From Streptomyces orinoci (GTDB lineage Bacteria > Actinomycetota > Actinomycetes > Streptomycetales > Streptomycetaceae): a stretch of 64,000 nucleotides of DNA. This document shows, piece after piece, positions 17,237 through 27,300 of the stretch. Every line of letters starts with the position of its first letter. Positions within the stretch are counted from its first letter, which is position 1. The translations under genes and the position numbers were made by a program. The stretch is taken from positions 1,428,439 through 1,492,438 of the forward strand of contig NZ_PHNC01000031.1 in the NCBI RefSeq assembly GCF_003121295.1, written 5' to 3'. The notes under the pieces are model-generated. The model saw only the letters and a program-made list of their open reading frames with translations, ran no database searches and was not told the origin of the DNA.

Positions 17237-18181
17237 CTAGCGGGGACCTCCTTCGCGTAGCAGGGCCCCAATGCGGGTCGCCGCCTGGGCCAAGTGGGTC
17301 CTGGTTTCGGCCAGTTGGTCGGGGGTCACCCCGTGGTCGCGGGCCGTGTCGCGGATTTCGTCGCGGAAGCGGTCCAGGAGGCGGTCCAGGTCGCGGGCCG
17401 GGTCCTTGGAGAGGGCGTCGGGGGCCGTGGCCCAGTCGGGGGCGGGGGCGTGGTCGCGGGGCTCCTCGCGGGGCGGGGTCCAGCCCTGGCCGGCCAGGGA
17501 ACCGAGCTCGCGGGCAAGGGCGTTGACGCCCTCGGCGAGCCCCGAGGGCCAGTCGCCCTTGCGGGTGTGCTCGCGGACCTGCTCCTGCACCCGCTCCTTG
17601 ATGCGCAGCACCTCCTCCCGGGCGTGCTCCTGGGCCTCGCGGGCCTGACGGCGGGCCCGCTGGGCGTCCTGGCGGGCGCGGCGGCTCTCCTCCTTGGCCC
17701 GGCGGGCCTGTTCCTTCCACTCCTCCTTGGCGCGGCGCCATTCGTCCTTGGCGGTGGCGAAGTAGTCCGCGGAGGAGCCGGTACCGGCCTCACCCCGCGC
17801 CTGGCGCATCGCCTCGCGCATCTCGCGGCGCAGATCGCCGGCCGCGTCGCGGACGTCCTCGCGGATGTCGGCGGCGAGGGCGGAGACGGAGTCCTGGATC
17901 TCCAGCTCCAGCTCGGCCAGTTCGCCCTGGCGGTCGGCCAGTTCGGCCCGGCCGGCCTCGGTGATGGCATAGACCTTGCGGCCGCCCTCGGTGGTGTGGG
18001 TGACCAGGCCCTCGGCCTCCAGCTTGGCCAGCCGGGGGTAGACGGTGCCGGCGGAGGGCGCGTACAGCCCTTGGAAGCGCTCCTCCAGCAGCCGGATGAT
18101 CTCGTAGCCGTGCCGCGGTGCCTCGTCGAGCAGCTTGAGCAGATACAGCCGCAGCCGGCCGTGGGCGAAGACGGGGGGCAT
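17237..18181 (-). CDS. PadR-family regulator with extended coiled coil
   Basis: A 314-aa regulator. Residues ~8-80 are a PadR winged helix (LRLYLLKLLDEAPRHGYEI, then GTVYPRLAKLEAEGLV and the wing GGRKVYAIT). Residues ~90-230 are an unusually long, highly charged heptad-type helix with many KEEW/RRAK repeats, followed by a Pro-rich linker and a helical tail. Ordinary PadR proteins have only one dimerisation helix and ~110-180 aa. Its ATG overlaps the stop of the upstream DUF4097 gene (TGATG), so the two are made together. It probably represses the shared promoter at 19052-19086. Confidence 0.9.
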   Translation of the reverse strand: MPPVFAHGRLRLYLLKLLDEAPRHGYEIIRLLEERFQGLYAPSAGTVYPRLAKLEAEGLVTHTTEGGRKVYAITEAGRAELADRQGELAELELEIQDSVSALAADIREDVRDAAGDLRREMREAMRQARGEAGTGSSADYFATAKDEWRRAKEEWKEQARRAKEESRRARQDAQRARRQAREAQEHAREEVLRIKERVQEQVREHTRKGDWPSGLAEGVNALARELGSLAGQGWTPPREEPRDHAPAPDWATAPDALSKDPARDLDRLLDRFRDEIRDTARDHGVTPDQLAETRTHLAQAATRIGALLREGGPR

Positions 18182-19041
18182 CAGAGAACCTTTCCGTTCA
18201 CGGGGGCGTCGGCGGGCTCCTCGGGCGAGGGTGGCCTGCGCAGCACGGCGACGGTGCCGGAGGCGGTGGTGGCCTTGAGCGAACCGCCGCCGGAGCCCAG
18301 TCGGCCGGTGATCCGCTTGGCGCCCCACTGGCCGCTGACCCGCAGGTCCTCAAAGGCGCAGGAGGCGCCGCCGGTGGCGGTGCTGGCCTCCACATCGGCG
18401 TCCACCGGGTGCGGCAGCCGGATGGCGATATCGCCGGAGACGGTGCTCACCTCCAGCGAGAGGGCGCCGCCGGTGGCGGAGAGATCCACCAGCACATTGC
18501 CGTTGACCGTCTTGGCGCGCACCGTGCCATTGGTGCCCTCCACCAGTGTCAGGTCGCCGGAGACGGAGTTGAAGATCAGGTCGCCGCCGAGGGCCTGGGC
18601 TTCCAGGGCGCCGGAGACGGTCTGCGCGCTGACCGGGCCGCCGAGGCCGACCAGGGTGGTGTCCCCGGTGACGCCGCGCAGCTCGGCGGGGGCGGTGATG
18701 CCGGAGACCACGGCGGCGGCGCCGACCGTGCCGACCTCGACCCGGGTGCCGCAGGGCACGGTGAGGGTGACCTCCACGGTGCGCTGCCAGCCCTTGCGGT
18801 CCAGCCACTTCAGGAAGCTCTGCCAGGTGAGGTCGTCATAGCCCACCCGGAGCGTGCCCTCGTCCAGCCGGACCCGCAGCGGCGGGCCCTGGAGGGCGGA
18901 CAGCTCCAGCCGGGCCGGGCCGCCGTCGGTGCCCACCACATTGACCGTGCCATTGACGACGCTCACATTGAGGGCGCTGACCGGCTCATCGAAGGTGAGC
19001 TTCTGGGGTGTGGTCAGCGACCACTCGGACCGGTCGGGCAT
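18181..19041 (-). CDS. DUF4097-family beta-repeat protein
   Basis: A 286-aa protein of repeated short beta strands (VSGALEAQALGGDLIFNSVSG-like repeats across residues ~100-260), the right-handed beta-helix pattern of DUF4097/putative adhesin proteins. There is no signal peptide or membrane helix, so it is cytoplasmic as written, despite the adhesin-like name of the family. The ATG has GGAGG 5 nt upstream. It is the first gene of a two-gene operon with the PadR regulator, an arrangement common in actinobacteria. Its function is unknown; it may be a scaffold or sensor. Confidence 0.85.
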   Translation of the reverse strand: MPDRSEWSLTTPQKLTFDEPVSALNVSVVNGTVNVVGTDGGPARLELSALQGPPLRVRLDEGTLRVGYDDLTWQSFLKWLDRKGWQRTVEVTLTVPCGTRVEVGTVGAAAVVSGITAPAELRGVTGDTTLVGLGGPVSAQTVSGALEAQALGGDLIFNSVSGDLTLVEGTNGTVRAKTVNGNVLVDLSATGGALSLEVSTVSGDIAIRLPHPVDADVEASTATGGASCAFEDLRVSGQWGAKRITGRLGSGGGSLKATTASGTVAVLRRPPSPEEPADAPVNGKVL

Positions 19042-19051
19042 GGGGACCTCC

Positions 19052-19086
19052 TATATCGCGTCTTCCCATAAACACGATATATCGCG
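19052..19086. promoter_or_regulatory. AT-rich palindromic operator for the DUF4097-padR promoter
   Basis: A strikingly AT-rich island: TATATCGCG at 19052-19060 and again at 19078-19086, with the perfect palindrome CGATATATCG at 19075-19084. It sits immediately upstream of the DUF4097 ribosome binding site and between two divergent starts. PadR regulators typically bind such ATAT-type palindromes in their own promoter, so autoregulation is inferred. Confidence 0.65.
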
Positions 19087-19129
19087 GCTCCCGGAAGTCA
19101 AGGGCCGGTGGTTGGCATAGCGTTGACGC

Positions 19130-19927
19130 ATGTCCGCGACTGATCACGCCCCGGCCGGTCTGCTGCTGCTCTGCCGGGCCGCGCCCGACCGCCTCCGCCT
19201 TGCCGCCCGACTGCTGGGCACGCCGCTGCTGCTGGCCCCGGCGGGGGAGGGGTGGAGCGTGCTGGTTCCCGCCGCCGGGGCGGCGGATGCGGCGGAAGGG
19301 GTCGAGGAGGGCGGCAGCCCGGCCGCGCGGGCCGCGCGGTGGGCCACCGCCCTGACGGCCACCGGGGGCCGGCCCGTGGTGGGGCTGTGGTGGGACGCGG
19401 ACGGGGCCGGGTTTGTGGTGGCCGCCGGTCTGCGGCGCACCGCCGGGCACACCTGGCTGGCGGACGGTACGCCGCTGGGCGAGGCGGACGCGCTGCGCGT
19501 CCTGCGGGTACGGCTGGGGCTGGACCCGGTGCTGGACGCGGAGGCGCTTCAGGCGCTGGGCCGGGCGGATTCGGAGGCCGATGCCCGCGCCCGGCTGCGG
19601 GGGCTGATCGCGGTCCTGGGCCGGGCCGGACTGCGGCTGGGGCCGGGCCTGGCGCCCGGCAAGGGGCGGGAAGAGCTGTACGCCGCCGCGTCCGCGCTGC
19701 CGTTGGCGGAGGCGGTGCGGGGGCCGGGCCCGCGGGCCCTCGGCCCACAGCTCGCCCGGCGGGTCCGGGTGCGGGTGCGGGTGCTGGGTGCGGCCGAGGT
19801 GGGTGCCGGTCTGGTCCTGCTCACCTGGGCGGGCACGCGGCGGCGCGGCTGGGCGGCGGTGGGGGCGGCGCTGGTCGTGGACGGGGCGCTGGTGCTGGCT
19901 TATGAGCGGTGGCGGCGGGAGGGGTAG
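19130..19927 (+). CDS. Conserved hypothetical protein with C-terminal membrane segment
   Basis: A 265-aa Ala/Leu/Arg-rich protein I do not recognise. Residues ~1-130 look like a mixed alpha/beta domain (LLLLCRAAPDRLRLAARLL, then PVVGLWWDADGAGFVVAAGLRR). A helical part follows, and the last ~50 residues contain one or two hydrophobic segments (EVGAGLVLLTW, AAVGAALVVDGALVLAY). It is transcribed divergently from the DUF4097-padR operon, whose AT-rich operator may also touch its promoter. The start ATG at 19130 has no strong ribosome binding site and might be leaderless. Confidence 0.7.
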   Translation: MSATDHAPAGLLLLCRAAPDRLRLAARLLGTPLLLAPAGEGWSVLVPAAGAADAAEGVEEGGSPAARAARWATALTATGGRPVVGLWWDADGAGFVVAAGLRRTAGHTWLADGTPLGEADALRVLRVRLGLDPVLDAEALQALGRADSEADARARLRGLIAVLGRAGLRLGPGLAPGKGREELYAAASALPLAEAVRGPGPRALGPQLARRVRVRVRVLGAAEVGAGLVLLTWAGTRRRGWAAVGAALVVDGALVLAYERWRREG

Positions 19928-19964
19928 GGATCGCCGGGTGCGGGGTTTTGTCTGCGGGGCGGTG

Positions 19965-20130
19965 GGTGGTTGCTCGCGCCCACGCGGCGGAGCGGCATAT
20001 GTGGCTGCCCCGCGCCCTGGGTGGAGCGCGCCCGGCGACGGGACGGCGTCTGCTGGCGACCATTGCCCTTCGGCTGCGGGCCGGTGTGTGGCTGGTCGCG
20101 CAGTTCCCCGCGCCCCTGACGGGGCGCTCG
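19965..20130 (-). repeat. R2 core followed by an R1 repeat
   Basis: Just after the preceding stop codon. An R2-type core (19 of 20 bases) lies at 19975-19994 and an exact R1 core at 20097-20116, both in reverse orientation. The intervening CCGGCGACGGGACGGCGTCTGC block is the usual R1 flank. Confidence 0.75.
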
Positions 20131-20206
20131 CTCGCCGGTCAGGTCAGCGCCGGTGGGGCGGCCCCGCACGGTGGCTGCGAAGGGTGTGGGCGGTCCACCC
20201 GGTGGG

Positions 20207-20386
20207 CTACTCGTCGTCCTCGTCGTCCAGGCGGGCCAGCCAGGTCGCCAAACGCTCCACCGGCACCTCGAAGTCCGGGTTGAGATCGACGAAGGTGCGC
20301 AGCTGGTCGGCCACCCAGCCCAGGGTGACCTCCTCCTCGCCTCGCCGGTTCTCCAGCTCCTCGATGCCGCGGTCGGTGAAGTACAA
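20207..20386 (-). CDS. Small conserved acidic protein (DUF6104-like)
   Basis: A 59-residue protein beginning with TTG at 20386 behind GGAGAG (4 nt). It starts MYFTDRGIEELENRRGEEEV, continues with a helix containing LGWVADQLRTFVDLNP, and ends LARLDDEDDE. I recall near-identical small proteins, annotated DUF6104, across Streptomyces; function unknown. It is too short to be found by length alone, but codon bias, ribosome binding site and recognisable sequence all support it. It is divergent from the Trypco1 gene. Confidence 0.82.
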   Translation of the reverse strand: MYFTDRGIEELENRRGEEEVTLGWVADQLRTFVDLNPDFEVPVERLATWLARLDDEDDE

Positions 20387-20579
20387 CGCTCTCTCCGTCA
20401 GATGGGGTGTGGCCGGACAATGCCGTCCAGGATAGGCCGCCCGGGCCGAAAGGCCTTGGCCACGGCCTCTCCCGGCCCCTCGCGCCCGTCAGGGCAGCGG
20501 ACTAGCCTGCTGCCACACCGCGGAACGGCGGAACGATCGTCGGCGATCGCGGCATCATCGCGGATGACGGGGGTGGCGC

Positions 20580-20978
20580 ATGGCCGACGGAATCACTCAG
20601 GTGCGGCTGGACGACGGCACGGTGGTCTGGGCGCGGGTCAGCGAGGCCGAGGAGCTGGCCGGGCCGGGGGAGGGCGGCTACCGGGATTCCAGCGCCGTGC
20701 ACCGGGTCGCCGACCTGGCCGGCGGGCTGTCCGATGTGGTGCGCGGGGTGGTGGGCTCGCTGCGCGAGGGGCTGGCCGCCGCCCGGCCGGACGAGGTGGA
20801 GGTCGAGTTCGGCATAGAACTCTCCGCCAAATCCGGCAAGGTGATCAGCCTGCTCGCCGATGGCGAGGGAAGGGCCTCGGTGAAGGTGACGCTCACCTGG
20901 TCCGAAAGCGGATCCGAAACCGGACGGGCGGCTCCGGCCCCCGGAGGCGTCAACTCCGCTTCCGCCGGTGCCTCTTGA
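20580..20978 (+). CDS. Trypsin-co-occurring domain (Trypco1 / CU044_2847 family) protein
   Basis: A 132-aa cytoplasmic protein with a beta-rich N-terminus (ITQVRLDDGTVVWARVSE), a central helix and a beta hairpin (VEFGIELSAKSGKVISLLADGEGRAS is the family hallmark region), ending in a Ser/Gly-rich tail. Trypco1 proteins are encoded beside trypsin-like proteases in NTPase-centred bacterial conflict systems. Their exact role is unproven; they may be substrate or adaptor. It is the first gene of the 20.6-32.4 kb cassette. Its stop lies 17 bp before the GTG of the trypsin-VMAP gene. CGATCG palindromes at 20534 and 20544 lie in its leader. Confidence 0.85.
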   Translation: MADGITQVRLDDGTVVWARVSEAEELAGPGEGGYRDSSAVHRVADLAGGLSDVVRGVVGSLREGLAAARPDEVEVEFGIELSAKSGKVISLLADGEGRASVKVTLTWSESGSETGRAAPAPGGVNSASAGAS

Positions 20979-20995
20979 ACTCCCTGGAGGGCACC

Positions 20996-23098
20996 GTGCG
21001 CCGCAGTGTGGTGCGCATCTGCGCACCCGGCGGCGGAAAGGAGCCCATTGGTGACCGTTTCTGGGGCAGCGGGTTCTTTATAGCGCCCGGCCTGGTCCTG
21101 ACCTGTGCCCATGTGGTGGGGGTGGGAGGTGGTGACGTGCTGGACGGCGGCACCGCCATCGACATCACCGACTGGCGGGAACGCACCACCGAGGGCCGGG
21201 TGGTGCTCGCCATGCCCCGCCCGCAAGACCCCCAACGCCCGCCCAGCCCCTGGCCGTTGCCCGATCTGGCCCTGGTGGAGGTGGCCGGTGCCGAGGACGC
21301 CGAGTGCCTCTGGCTCAGCGACCGCTCGGCCGTGGTCCCGGCCCCCATCAGCCTGCACGGCTGGTCCCGGGAGCTGGGAGAGCTCACCCTGCGCTTCGGC
21401 ACCGGGATCGCCGCCGGCGGCGACGGCGGCAGCGCCATGCTGCTGCGCGGCGAGATACCCGTGGAGGGCTGCTCCGGCGGGCCGGTGCTGGACACCGGAC
21501 GGGGCGCGGTGATCGGCGTCAGCAAGGGGCGCGGCCGGGACACCGCGGGCCTGGCGGTGCCCATCACCGCCCTCCGGCGGCTGGCCAACGACCTGCCCGG
21601 ACGGGCGCGGCTGCATGCCCTGGTCCGTGCCCATGACCGCCACCACCTGCTGCGCTACCGAGCCTTCGGCACCACCGCCACCTGGACCGGCCTCCAGCGC
21701 GGGCTGCGCCCGCAGGGCCGGGGGCTCACCCCCGTGCTGCGTACCCAACTCTTCGCCCAGCTGGCCGAGTTGCCGCCGCCGGAGACGCCCGGCGAGGTGA
21801 TGGCCCTGGTGGACGAGGTCAAGAGCCGGGTCATCCAGGACCCCTACCAGCCCGGCGTGGAGCATGACCCGCGCAGCTGGCGGGAGGGCGTGGGCCTGCT
21901 GTACGACCTGCGCGACGGCGCGGGCGGCAAGGAGGACGGCGGCACGGCCCGGGATCTGGAGGTGGAGGCGGTGCTGCTGTACGCGGCCCATGTCGCGGCG
22001 GCGGTCAGCGCCCTGGGCCGGGCCGAGGACGAGCGGGCGCTGCGCGACCTGGGCGGCTGGCTGACCCTGAACGCCGAGGCGCTGGAGCTGCCGGATGTCA
22101 TCCGGCATGACATCCGCCGCATTCTGTACGGGGGTTCGGCCGGATTCCCCCAGGTGCCCGAGACGGCACCGGTCCGGGACGGGGCGGTGGTGCTGACCCC
22201 GCGGAAGACGCCCCCGCTGAAGCCCGAGCAGCGGCCGGTGCGTGCCCGGGCCGATGTGATCGTGGAGATAGACCAGTTGCTCTATGGCGACCGTTACCCC
22301 TGGCGGGTGAAGCTGCTGCGCGAGGATGACCTGGTCACCCCGTTGTGTGAGGATGAACTGGGCGCACAGCGGCAGGAGTTGGCCCAGGTGCTGCGGGAGC
22401 CGATCGCGGACGCGCTGCGCAAGGGCGATGTGGGCGAGCATCTGGCCGCCCTGCAGCTGATCGTGCCGCGGGAGCTGTTCGACGAGCCGCTGGACGACTG
22501 GCGGCTCGCCCCGCCCGGGGCCGGGGCCGGCTCCATCGACCCGCGCAGCCTGCCGCTGGGCCGGCGCCGGGTGGTCTATCTGCGCGACCGGCGGCGCCGG
22601 GACGAACCGGCCATCCCGGAGTGGATCAGCCGCTGGAAGGGCGCCGAGCGCGGCGGGCTGACCGCGGTGCCGCTGCGCCGGGAAGTGCCCGTCCAGGGGC
22701 ATGGCCGGGGCCGCCGGGAGAGCCCGGACGCGGCCTACGCCCGGCTGTCGGAGGTTCCGGACACCGCGGTTCCGGTCTACTGCGGGCCGGTGGCCAGCGG
22801 GGAGGGGGCGCAGGCGATGGAGGCGGCGCTCGCCGCGGGGCACGCGGTGGTGATCTGGCGGCGGTGCGCCAGTGAGCACAGCGATTGCGCCGACTTCCAC
22901 CAACGAGTGGGCGAGCTGCTGCATTCTGTGGGGAGGGCGGGGGAACTCCACCGAACGATAAGGAGTTTGCGGCGCCGCTGTGCCGATCCCGAGGCGGACC
23001 AGGAGGTGCTGTGGGCACGGTCGATCGCGGTCCTCTTCGACTCGCCCGAGCGGCCGCCGCTGCCGGATGTGCTGCGCGCCCCCGGCGGCTCCAGATGA
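20996..23098 (+). CDS. Trypsin-like serine protease fused to VMAP-C domain
   Basis: A 700-aa protein. Residues 1-195 are a chymotrypsin-fold protease with intact triad H39 (LTCAHVV), D90 (LPDLALVEV) and S160 (GCSGGPVLD). The middle (~200-370) is helical and effector-associated-like. The C-terminal ~330 residues match the vWA-MoxR-associated protein C-terminal domain, with RYPW-type, FDEPLDDWRL and VVIWRRCASEHSDCADF elements. In known VMAP ternary systems this protein links a protease effector to a MoxR ATPase and a vWA protein. The GTG at 20996 has GGAGG 5 nt upstream and is preferred to an in-frame TTG at 20975 that overlaps the previous stop. There is no signal peptide, so it acts in the cytoplasm. 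Confidence 0.88.
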   Translation: MRRSVVRICAPGGGKEPIGDRFWGSGFFIAPGLVLTCAHVVGVGGGDVLDGGTAIDITDWRERTTEGRVVLAMPRPQDPQRPPSPWPLPDLALVEVAGAEDAECLWLSDRSAVVPAPISLHGWSRELGELTLRFGTGIAAGGDGGSAMLLRGEIPVEGCSGGPVLDTGRGAVIGVSKGRGRDTAGLAVPITALRRLANDLPGRARLHALVRAHDRHHLLRYRAFGTTATWTGLQRGLRPQGRGLTPVLRTQLFAQLAELPPPETPGEVMALVDEVKSRVIQDPYQPGVEHDPRSWREGVGLLYDLRDGAGGKEDGGTARDLEVEAVLLYAAHVAAAVSALGRAEDERALRDLGGWLTLNAEALELPDVIRHDIRRILYGGSAGFPQVPETAPVRDGAVVLTPRKTPPLKPEQRPVRARADVIVEIDQLLYGDRYPWRVKLLREDDLVTPLCEDELGAQRQELAQVLREPIADALRKGDVGEHLAALQLIVPRELFDEPLDDWRLAPPGAGAGSIDPRSLPLGRRRVVYLRDRRRRDEPAIPEWISRWKGAERGGLTAVPLRREVPVQGHGRGRRESPDAAYARLSEVPDTAVPVYCGPVASGEGAQAMEAALAAGHAVVIWRRCASEHSDCADFHQRVGELLHSVGRAGELHRTIRSLRRRCADPEADQEVLWARSIAVLFDSPERPPLPDVLRAPGGSR

Positions 23099-23303
23099 CC
23101 GTGGGCCGGCCGGATGGCCGTTGCGTCAGCCAGATGGCCACACGTCAACTTCCTTGCCAACAAGGTGTCAAAGGGGTATCAGGCACTCGGCAGGCCGGTC
23201 GCCGGAGGGTAACGTCGTTGCGGGGACGGGAGTTCCACCGGGCGGCGGGGCGAGCGGCACGGCGGGCCTGTCGAGGGCCACACCAGCGACGGAGGAGCCC
23301 AGG

Positions 23304-24308
23304 GTGAACGATTGGCGGATCTACCGCGGAGCGGGCCTGCCGCACGACGGCATACGGCGGCTGCCGCCACCCCCGCCCTGGCGGGACTTCGCCGCCTCCG
23401 GGCCGGACCGGGGAGCGGCCGCCGACCCCAGTGCGGCACGTCGGCTGGGGGTGCTGCGCCGGCTGGTGGAGAACCACCATCCGCGGCCCGAGGAGGTGGA
23501 GGCGGTCAACGCCGCGCTCTATCTGCGCCGTCCGCTGCTGGTGACCGGCAACCCCGGAACGGGGAAATCCACTTTGGCCCATGCGGTGGCCCATGAGCTG
23601 GGCCTGGGGCGGGTGTTGCGCTGGCCCATCGTCAGCCGCAGCACCCTGCGCGACGGGCTCTACCACTACGACGCCATCGCCCGGCTCCAGGATGTCCAGC
23701 TGGAACGGGCCGGCGGCCTGGAGGGCGTCCGGCACTCCATCGGCTCGTATATCCGCCTGGGCCCGCTGGGCACCGCCCTGCTGCCGGGGGAACAGCCCCG
23801 GGTGCTGCTGGTGGACGAGCTGGACAAGAGCGATCTCGACCTGCCCAACGACCTGCTGAACGCCCTGGAGGAAGGCGAGTTCCAGCTGCCCGAGCTGGAG
23901 CGGATCGCCGACCGGGAGCCGGAGGTGGAGGTCGGCACCGATGACGGCGGCCGGGCCCTGATCCGCGGCGGCCGGGTGCGCTGCACCACCTTCCCGCTGA
24001 TCGTCCTCACCTCCAACGGCGAACGCGACTTCCCCGCCGCCCTGTTGCGGCGCTGTATCCAGCTGGAGCTCAAACCCCCCGGCGAGGAGCAGCTGACCGC
24101 CATGGTCCGGGCGCACCTGGGGGATGACGCGGTCACCGAGGGCGAGGAGCTCATCCAGCGGTTCCTGGACCGCGAGCCCGGCGAGGTGATCGCCGCCGAC
24201 CAGCTGCTCAACGCGCTCTTCCTCACCCAGCACGCGCCGCGCACCGAACCGGTCACCCGGGAGCGGCTGGCCGACATGCTGATGCAACCGCTGGACCGAC
24301 CGAGGTGA
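23304..24308 (+). CDS. MoxR-type AAA+ ATPase of a VMAP system
   Basis: A 334-aa AAA+ ATPase. After a ~50-residue Pro-rich head it has Walker A GNPGTGKS (residues 82-89), Walker B LLVDELDK (168-175), sensor-1 LTSNGERDFP and an arginine finger LLRR. The insert DGLYHYDAIARLQDVQL is typical of MoxR relatives. MoxR ATPases remodel or activate partner proteins together with vWA proteins; the next gene encodes the vWA-type partner. The GTG at 23304 lies 6 nt after GGAGGAG. A 205-bp gap precedes it, large enough for a second promoter; the following gene starts 16 bp after its stop. Confidence 0.93.
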   Translation: MNDWRIYRGAGLPHDGIRRLPPPPPWRDFAASGPDRGAAADPSAARRLGVLRRLVENHHPRPEEVEAVNAALYLRRPLLVTGNPGTGKSTLAHAVAHELGLGRVLRWPIVSRSTLRDGLYHYDAIARLQDVQLERAGGLEGVRHSIGSYIRLGPLGTALLPGEQPRVLLVDELDKSDLDLPNDLLNALEEGEFQLPELERIADREPEVEVGTDDGGRALIRGGRVRCTTFPLIVLTSNGERDFPAALLRRCIQLELKPPGEEQLTAMVRAHLGDDAVTEGEELIQRFLDREPGEVIAADQLLNALFLTQHAPRTEPVTRERLADMLMQPLDRPR

Positions 24309-24324
24309 TGAGGGGTGATGAGGG

Positions 24325-27300
24325 ATGACCGCGCCCCCCGAGCCACGACTGCACCAGCTCATCGCCCGGCTGCGGGCGGCCGCCCTCGATCTGACCGCCG
24401 AGCAGATCGCCGACGCGGTCTGGCTCGCCCGGTGGATGACCCCACGGCCGGAGCCTGAGCCCATAGTCAAGAACGGGCCGGTGTTCACCGGCGGCGAGCC
24501 GGAGGTCCGGCCGCCGGCCGCCCCCCTGGTCGCCCCGGTGGGCGCCCCGGTGGCCGGGACGGCCGCCGAGACCCGCCGGGCCGAACGCACCGCCCCCGTC
24601 TCGCTCTATGCCGAGGGGCGCGCCGAGACGCCCGTACGCCCCCGGGGGCGCCCCGAGGTGTTCCCCATCCGGGTGCCCGCCGCCACCGCGCTGCCCGGCC
24701 TGCTGGGCCTGCAGCGCTCGCTGCGCCCGCTGCGCGGCTACCGCTCGCTGGCCGCGCCGCTGCCCGGCCCGCTGGACGAGCAGGCCACTGCGGACCGCGG
24801 CGCGCGCACCGGCGTGCTGGAGCCGGTCTACCGGCCCGGCGCCCGGCAGGCTGCCACCATGCAGCTGCTGATGGACACCGCCTCCTCGATGGTCGTCTGG
24901 GAGCGGATGCTGGAGGAACTCCAGCAGGTCTGCGCCCAGTTGGGCGTCTTCCGGGACGTCCAGGTGCGCTATCTGCACCGGGGCCCGGACGGCACCCCGC
25001 TCATCGGCACCACCGCCGCCCCCGGCGGCGGGCCCGATCTGGGGCTGCGCCCCGCGGATCAGTTCCGCGACCCCACCGGACGGCTGCTCACCCTGGTCAT
25101 CAGTGACTGTGTGGGACCGCTGTGGCGCGAGGGGCAAGCCCAGCGACTGCTGCACCACTGGTCACGCACCTCGCCGGTGGCCATCGTCCAGCCGCTGCCG
25201 CCGAGGCTGTGGAGCCGTACCGCGCTGTCCGCCGAACCCGGGCTGCTGGTCCGCGACCCGGAGGCGGGCGGGCGCCTGGGCTTCCGGCCGGACGGCTTCC
25301 GGCGGCCCGCCCGGCCGGACGCGCTGCCGGTGCCCGTACTGCTGCCGGCCGGCGAGGCGCTGGGCGCCTGGGCCCGGCTGCTGTCCGGCCCCGGCCGCAG
25401 CCAGGTGCGCGGGGCCGCCGCCTGGCTGCTGCCCGACCACCCCGCCCTGCCGGAACCGGCCGAGGACACGGACGGGCGCGGCGCCGACGAACGGCTGCGC
25501 TCCTTCCGGGCCGGGGCCTCCTCGGGAGCGCTGCGGCTGGCCGTGCACCTGGCCGCGGTGCCGCTGACCCTGCCGGTGATGCAGCTGGTCCAGCGGGCCA
25601 TGCTGCCCGACACCGGCCCCATGGAGCTGGCCGAGGTGCTGCTCAGCGGCCTGCTGTGGCGGCTGCCGGACCACGGCGAGCAGCAGGGCACCGGACCCTG
25701 GTACGAATTCGCCGCGGGGGTACGGGAGTTGCTGCTCCAGTCGCTGGAGCAGGGCGAGGCCGCGCTGGTGCTCAAACACTGCTCGGACTATGTGGAGCGG
25801 CAGTTCGGCAAGGGCGCCCGCAACTTCTCCGCGCTGGCCGTCGCCCAGCTCACCGGCGAGGCGGCCGCCGGCACCGACGCCGGTACCCCGGAACCGGAGC
25901 TGTTCGCCCGGGTGCCCGCCCGGGTGGTCCGCTGGTACCGCAGGGTGCCCACCGAGACCGGGCCGCTGGCCGAGGCGGAGGCGCTGCTGGCGCTGTGGCA
26001 CGCCCAGGGCGACCCGGAGCTGCTGCACCGCGCCCGCGGCCTGGCCGAACCGGCCCTGGGCCGGGAGGTGGACGCGGTACGGGCCCATCTGCTGCTGGGC
26101 AAGGTGCTGCGGGCGCTGGCCGGCACCGAGGACATCCGCCGGGACCCGGCCGCCCGGCGGGAGACCCTGGAGCAGGCGGCCGGCGTACTGGCCGAGGCCC
26201 ACCGGCGCACCGGACCCGGCAGCCCCGGGCACACCGAGGCCGCCCTGGAACTGGCCGCCGTCCGGCATGCCGCCTGGCAGGCGGACGGCGAGCGGGAGCG
26301 GCTCCACGAGGCCGAGCGGGTGCTGCGCGAGCTGCCTCCCGGCAGCCGCCGCCATCTCCGGCTGGGGCGGGTACTGCTGGATCTGGCCCGCACCGAGCCG
26401 GAGCCGCTGCCCCGGACCGAGCCGCTGCCCCGGACCACCGATGCGGCCGCCATGGCGCACGGCGCTCGCGGGGCGGACAGCGGGGGCGATGACCTCGCCG
26501 GAGTCCTGCGGAGGCTGCGCGAACCGGCCCGTACGGGGCCCGAGCCGCCGCCCCGCGCCGTGGGCCCGCTGGCCCTCGCCACCGAGGCCGCCGCCGAACT
26601 CCGGGCCGGCTGCGCCCTGCTGGACGCCGAGGACGCGCCCGCCGTCCGCCGCTGCGCGGCCCGGCTGGACCTGGCCCGGGCGCTGCGGCTGGCCGGTGCC
26701 CCCGCCCCCGAGACGCTGGCCGCGCTGGAGCTGGCCGAGGCCGCCGCGGTGGACGACTCCCAGCGCCTGCACTGCCGCACCGAGTCGGCCCGTACCCATG
26801 CAGCCCGGCGGGACTGGCTCCCCGCCGACGCCGCCTATGAGTCGGCGGTCTCGCTCACCGGCCGGGACAGCCCCCGGCGCAGCGAACTGCTCGCCGAATG
26901 GGGGGAGTTGCTGCTGGCGCGGGCCGAGCACGGGGACGACGAGACCGTCACCCGGGCCGAGGCCGTGCTGCGCGAGGCCTTCGCGGTGGTGCCCGGCCGC
27001 TCCCCGCTGCGCTCCGGGCTGCAACTGCTGCTGGGCCGGGCCCTGGTGCTGCGCTCGGCGCGGCTGGGCTATCTGCCCGACCTCTATGAGAGCTGCCATC
27101 TGCTGGAGCAGGCCGCCCGGCGGTCCGAGGACGGCATGGTGCGCGCCGAGGCCTGGCTGGCGCTGGGCACCGCCCGGCTGGCGCTGCGCGAGCACTCCGC
27201 CGCGATACCGCTGGCCGACGCGGCCGCCGCCTTCACCGCCGCCGCCGAGGAGGCCGGCCGGCAGTCCACGGAGCCCGGCTCGGTGATCGCCGCCCGTGCC

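Noticed and set aside
20678..22951. A 757-codon open frame on the minus strand opposite the trypsin-VMAP gene
   Set aside because: It is the antisense shadow of a GC-rich gene; the plus-strand product has a complete catalytic triad and a ribosome binding site, while the antisense product is Gln/Gly/Arg-rich without domains.
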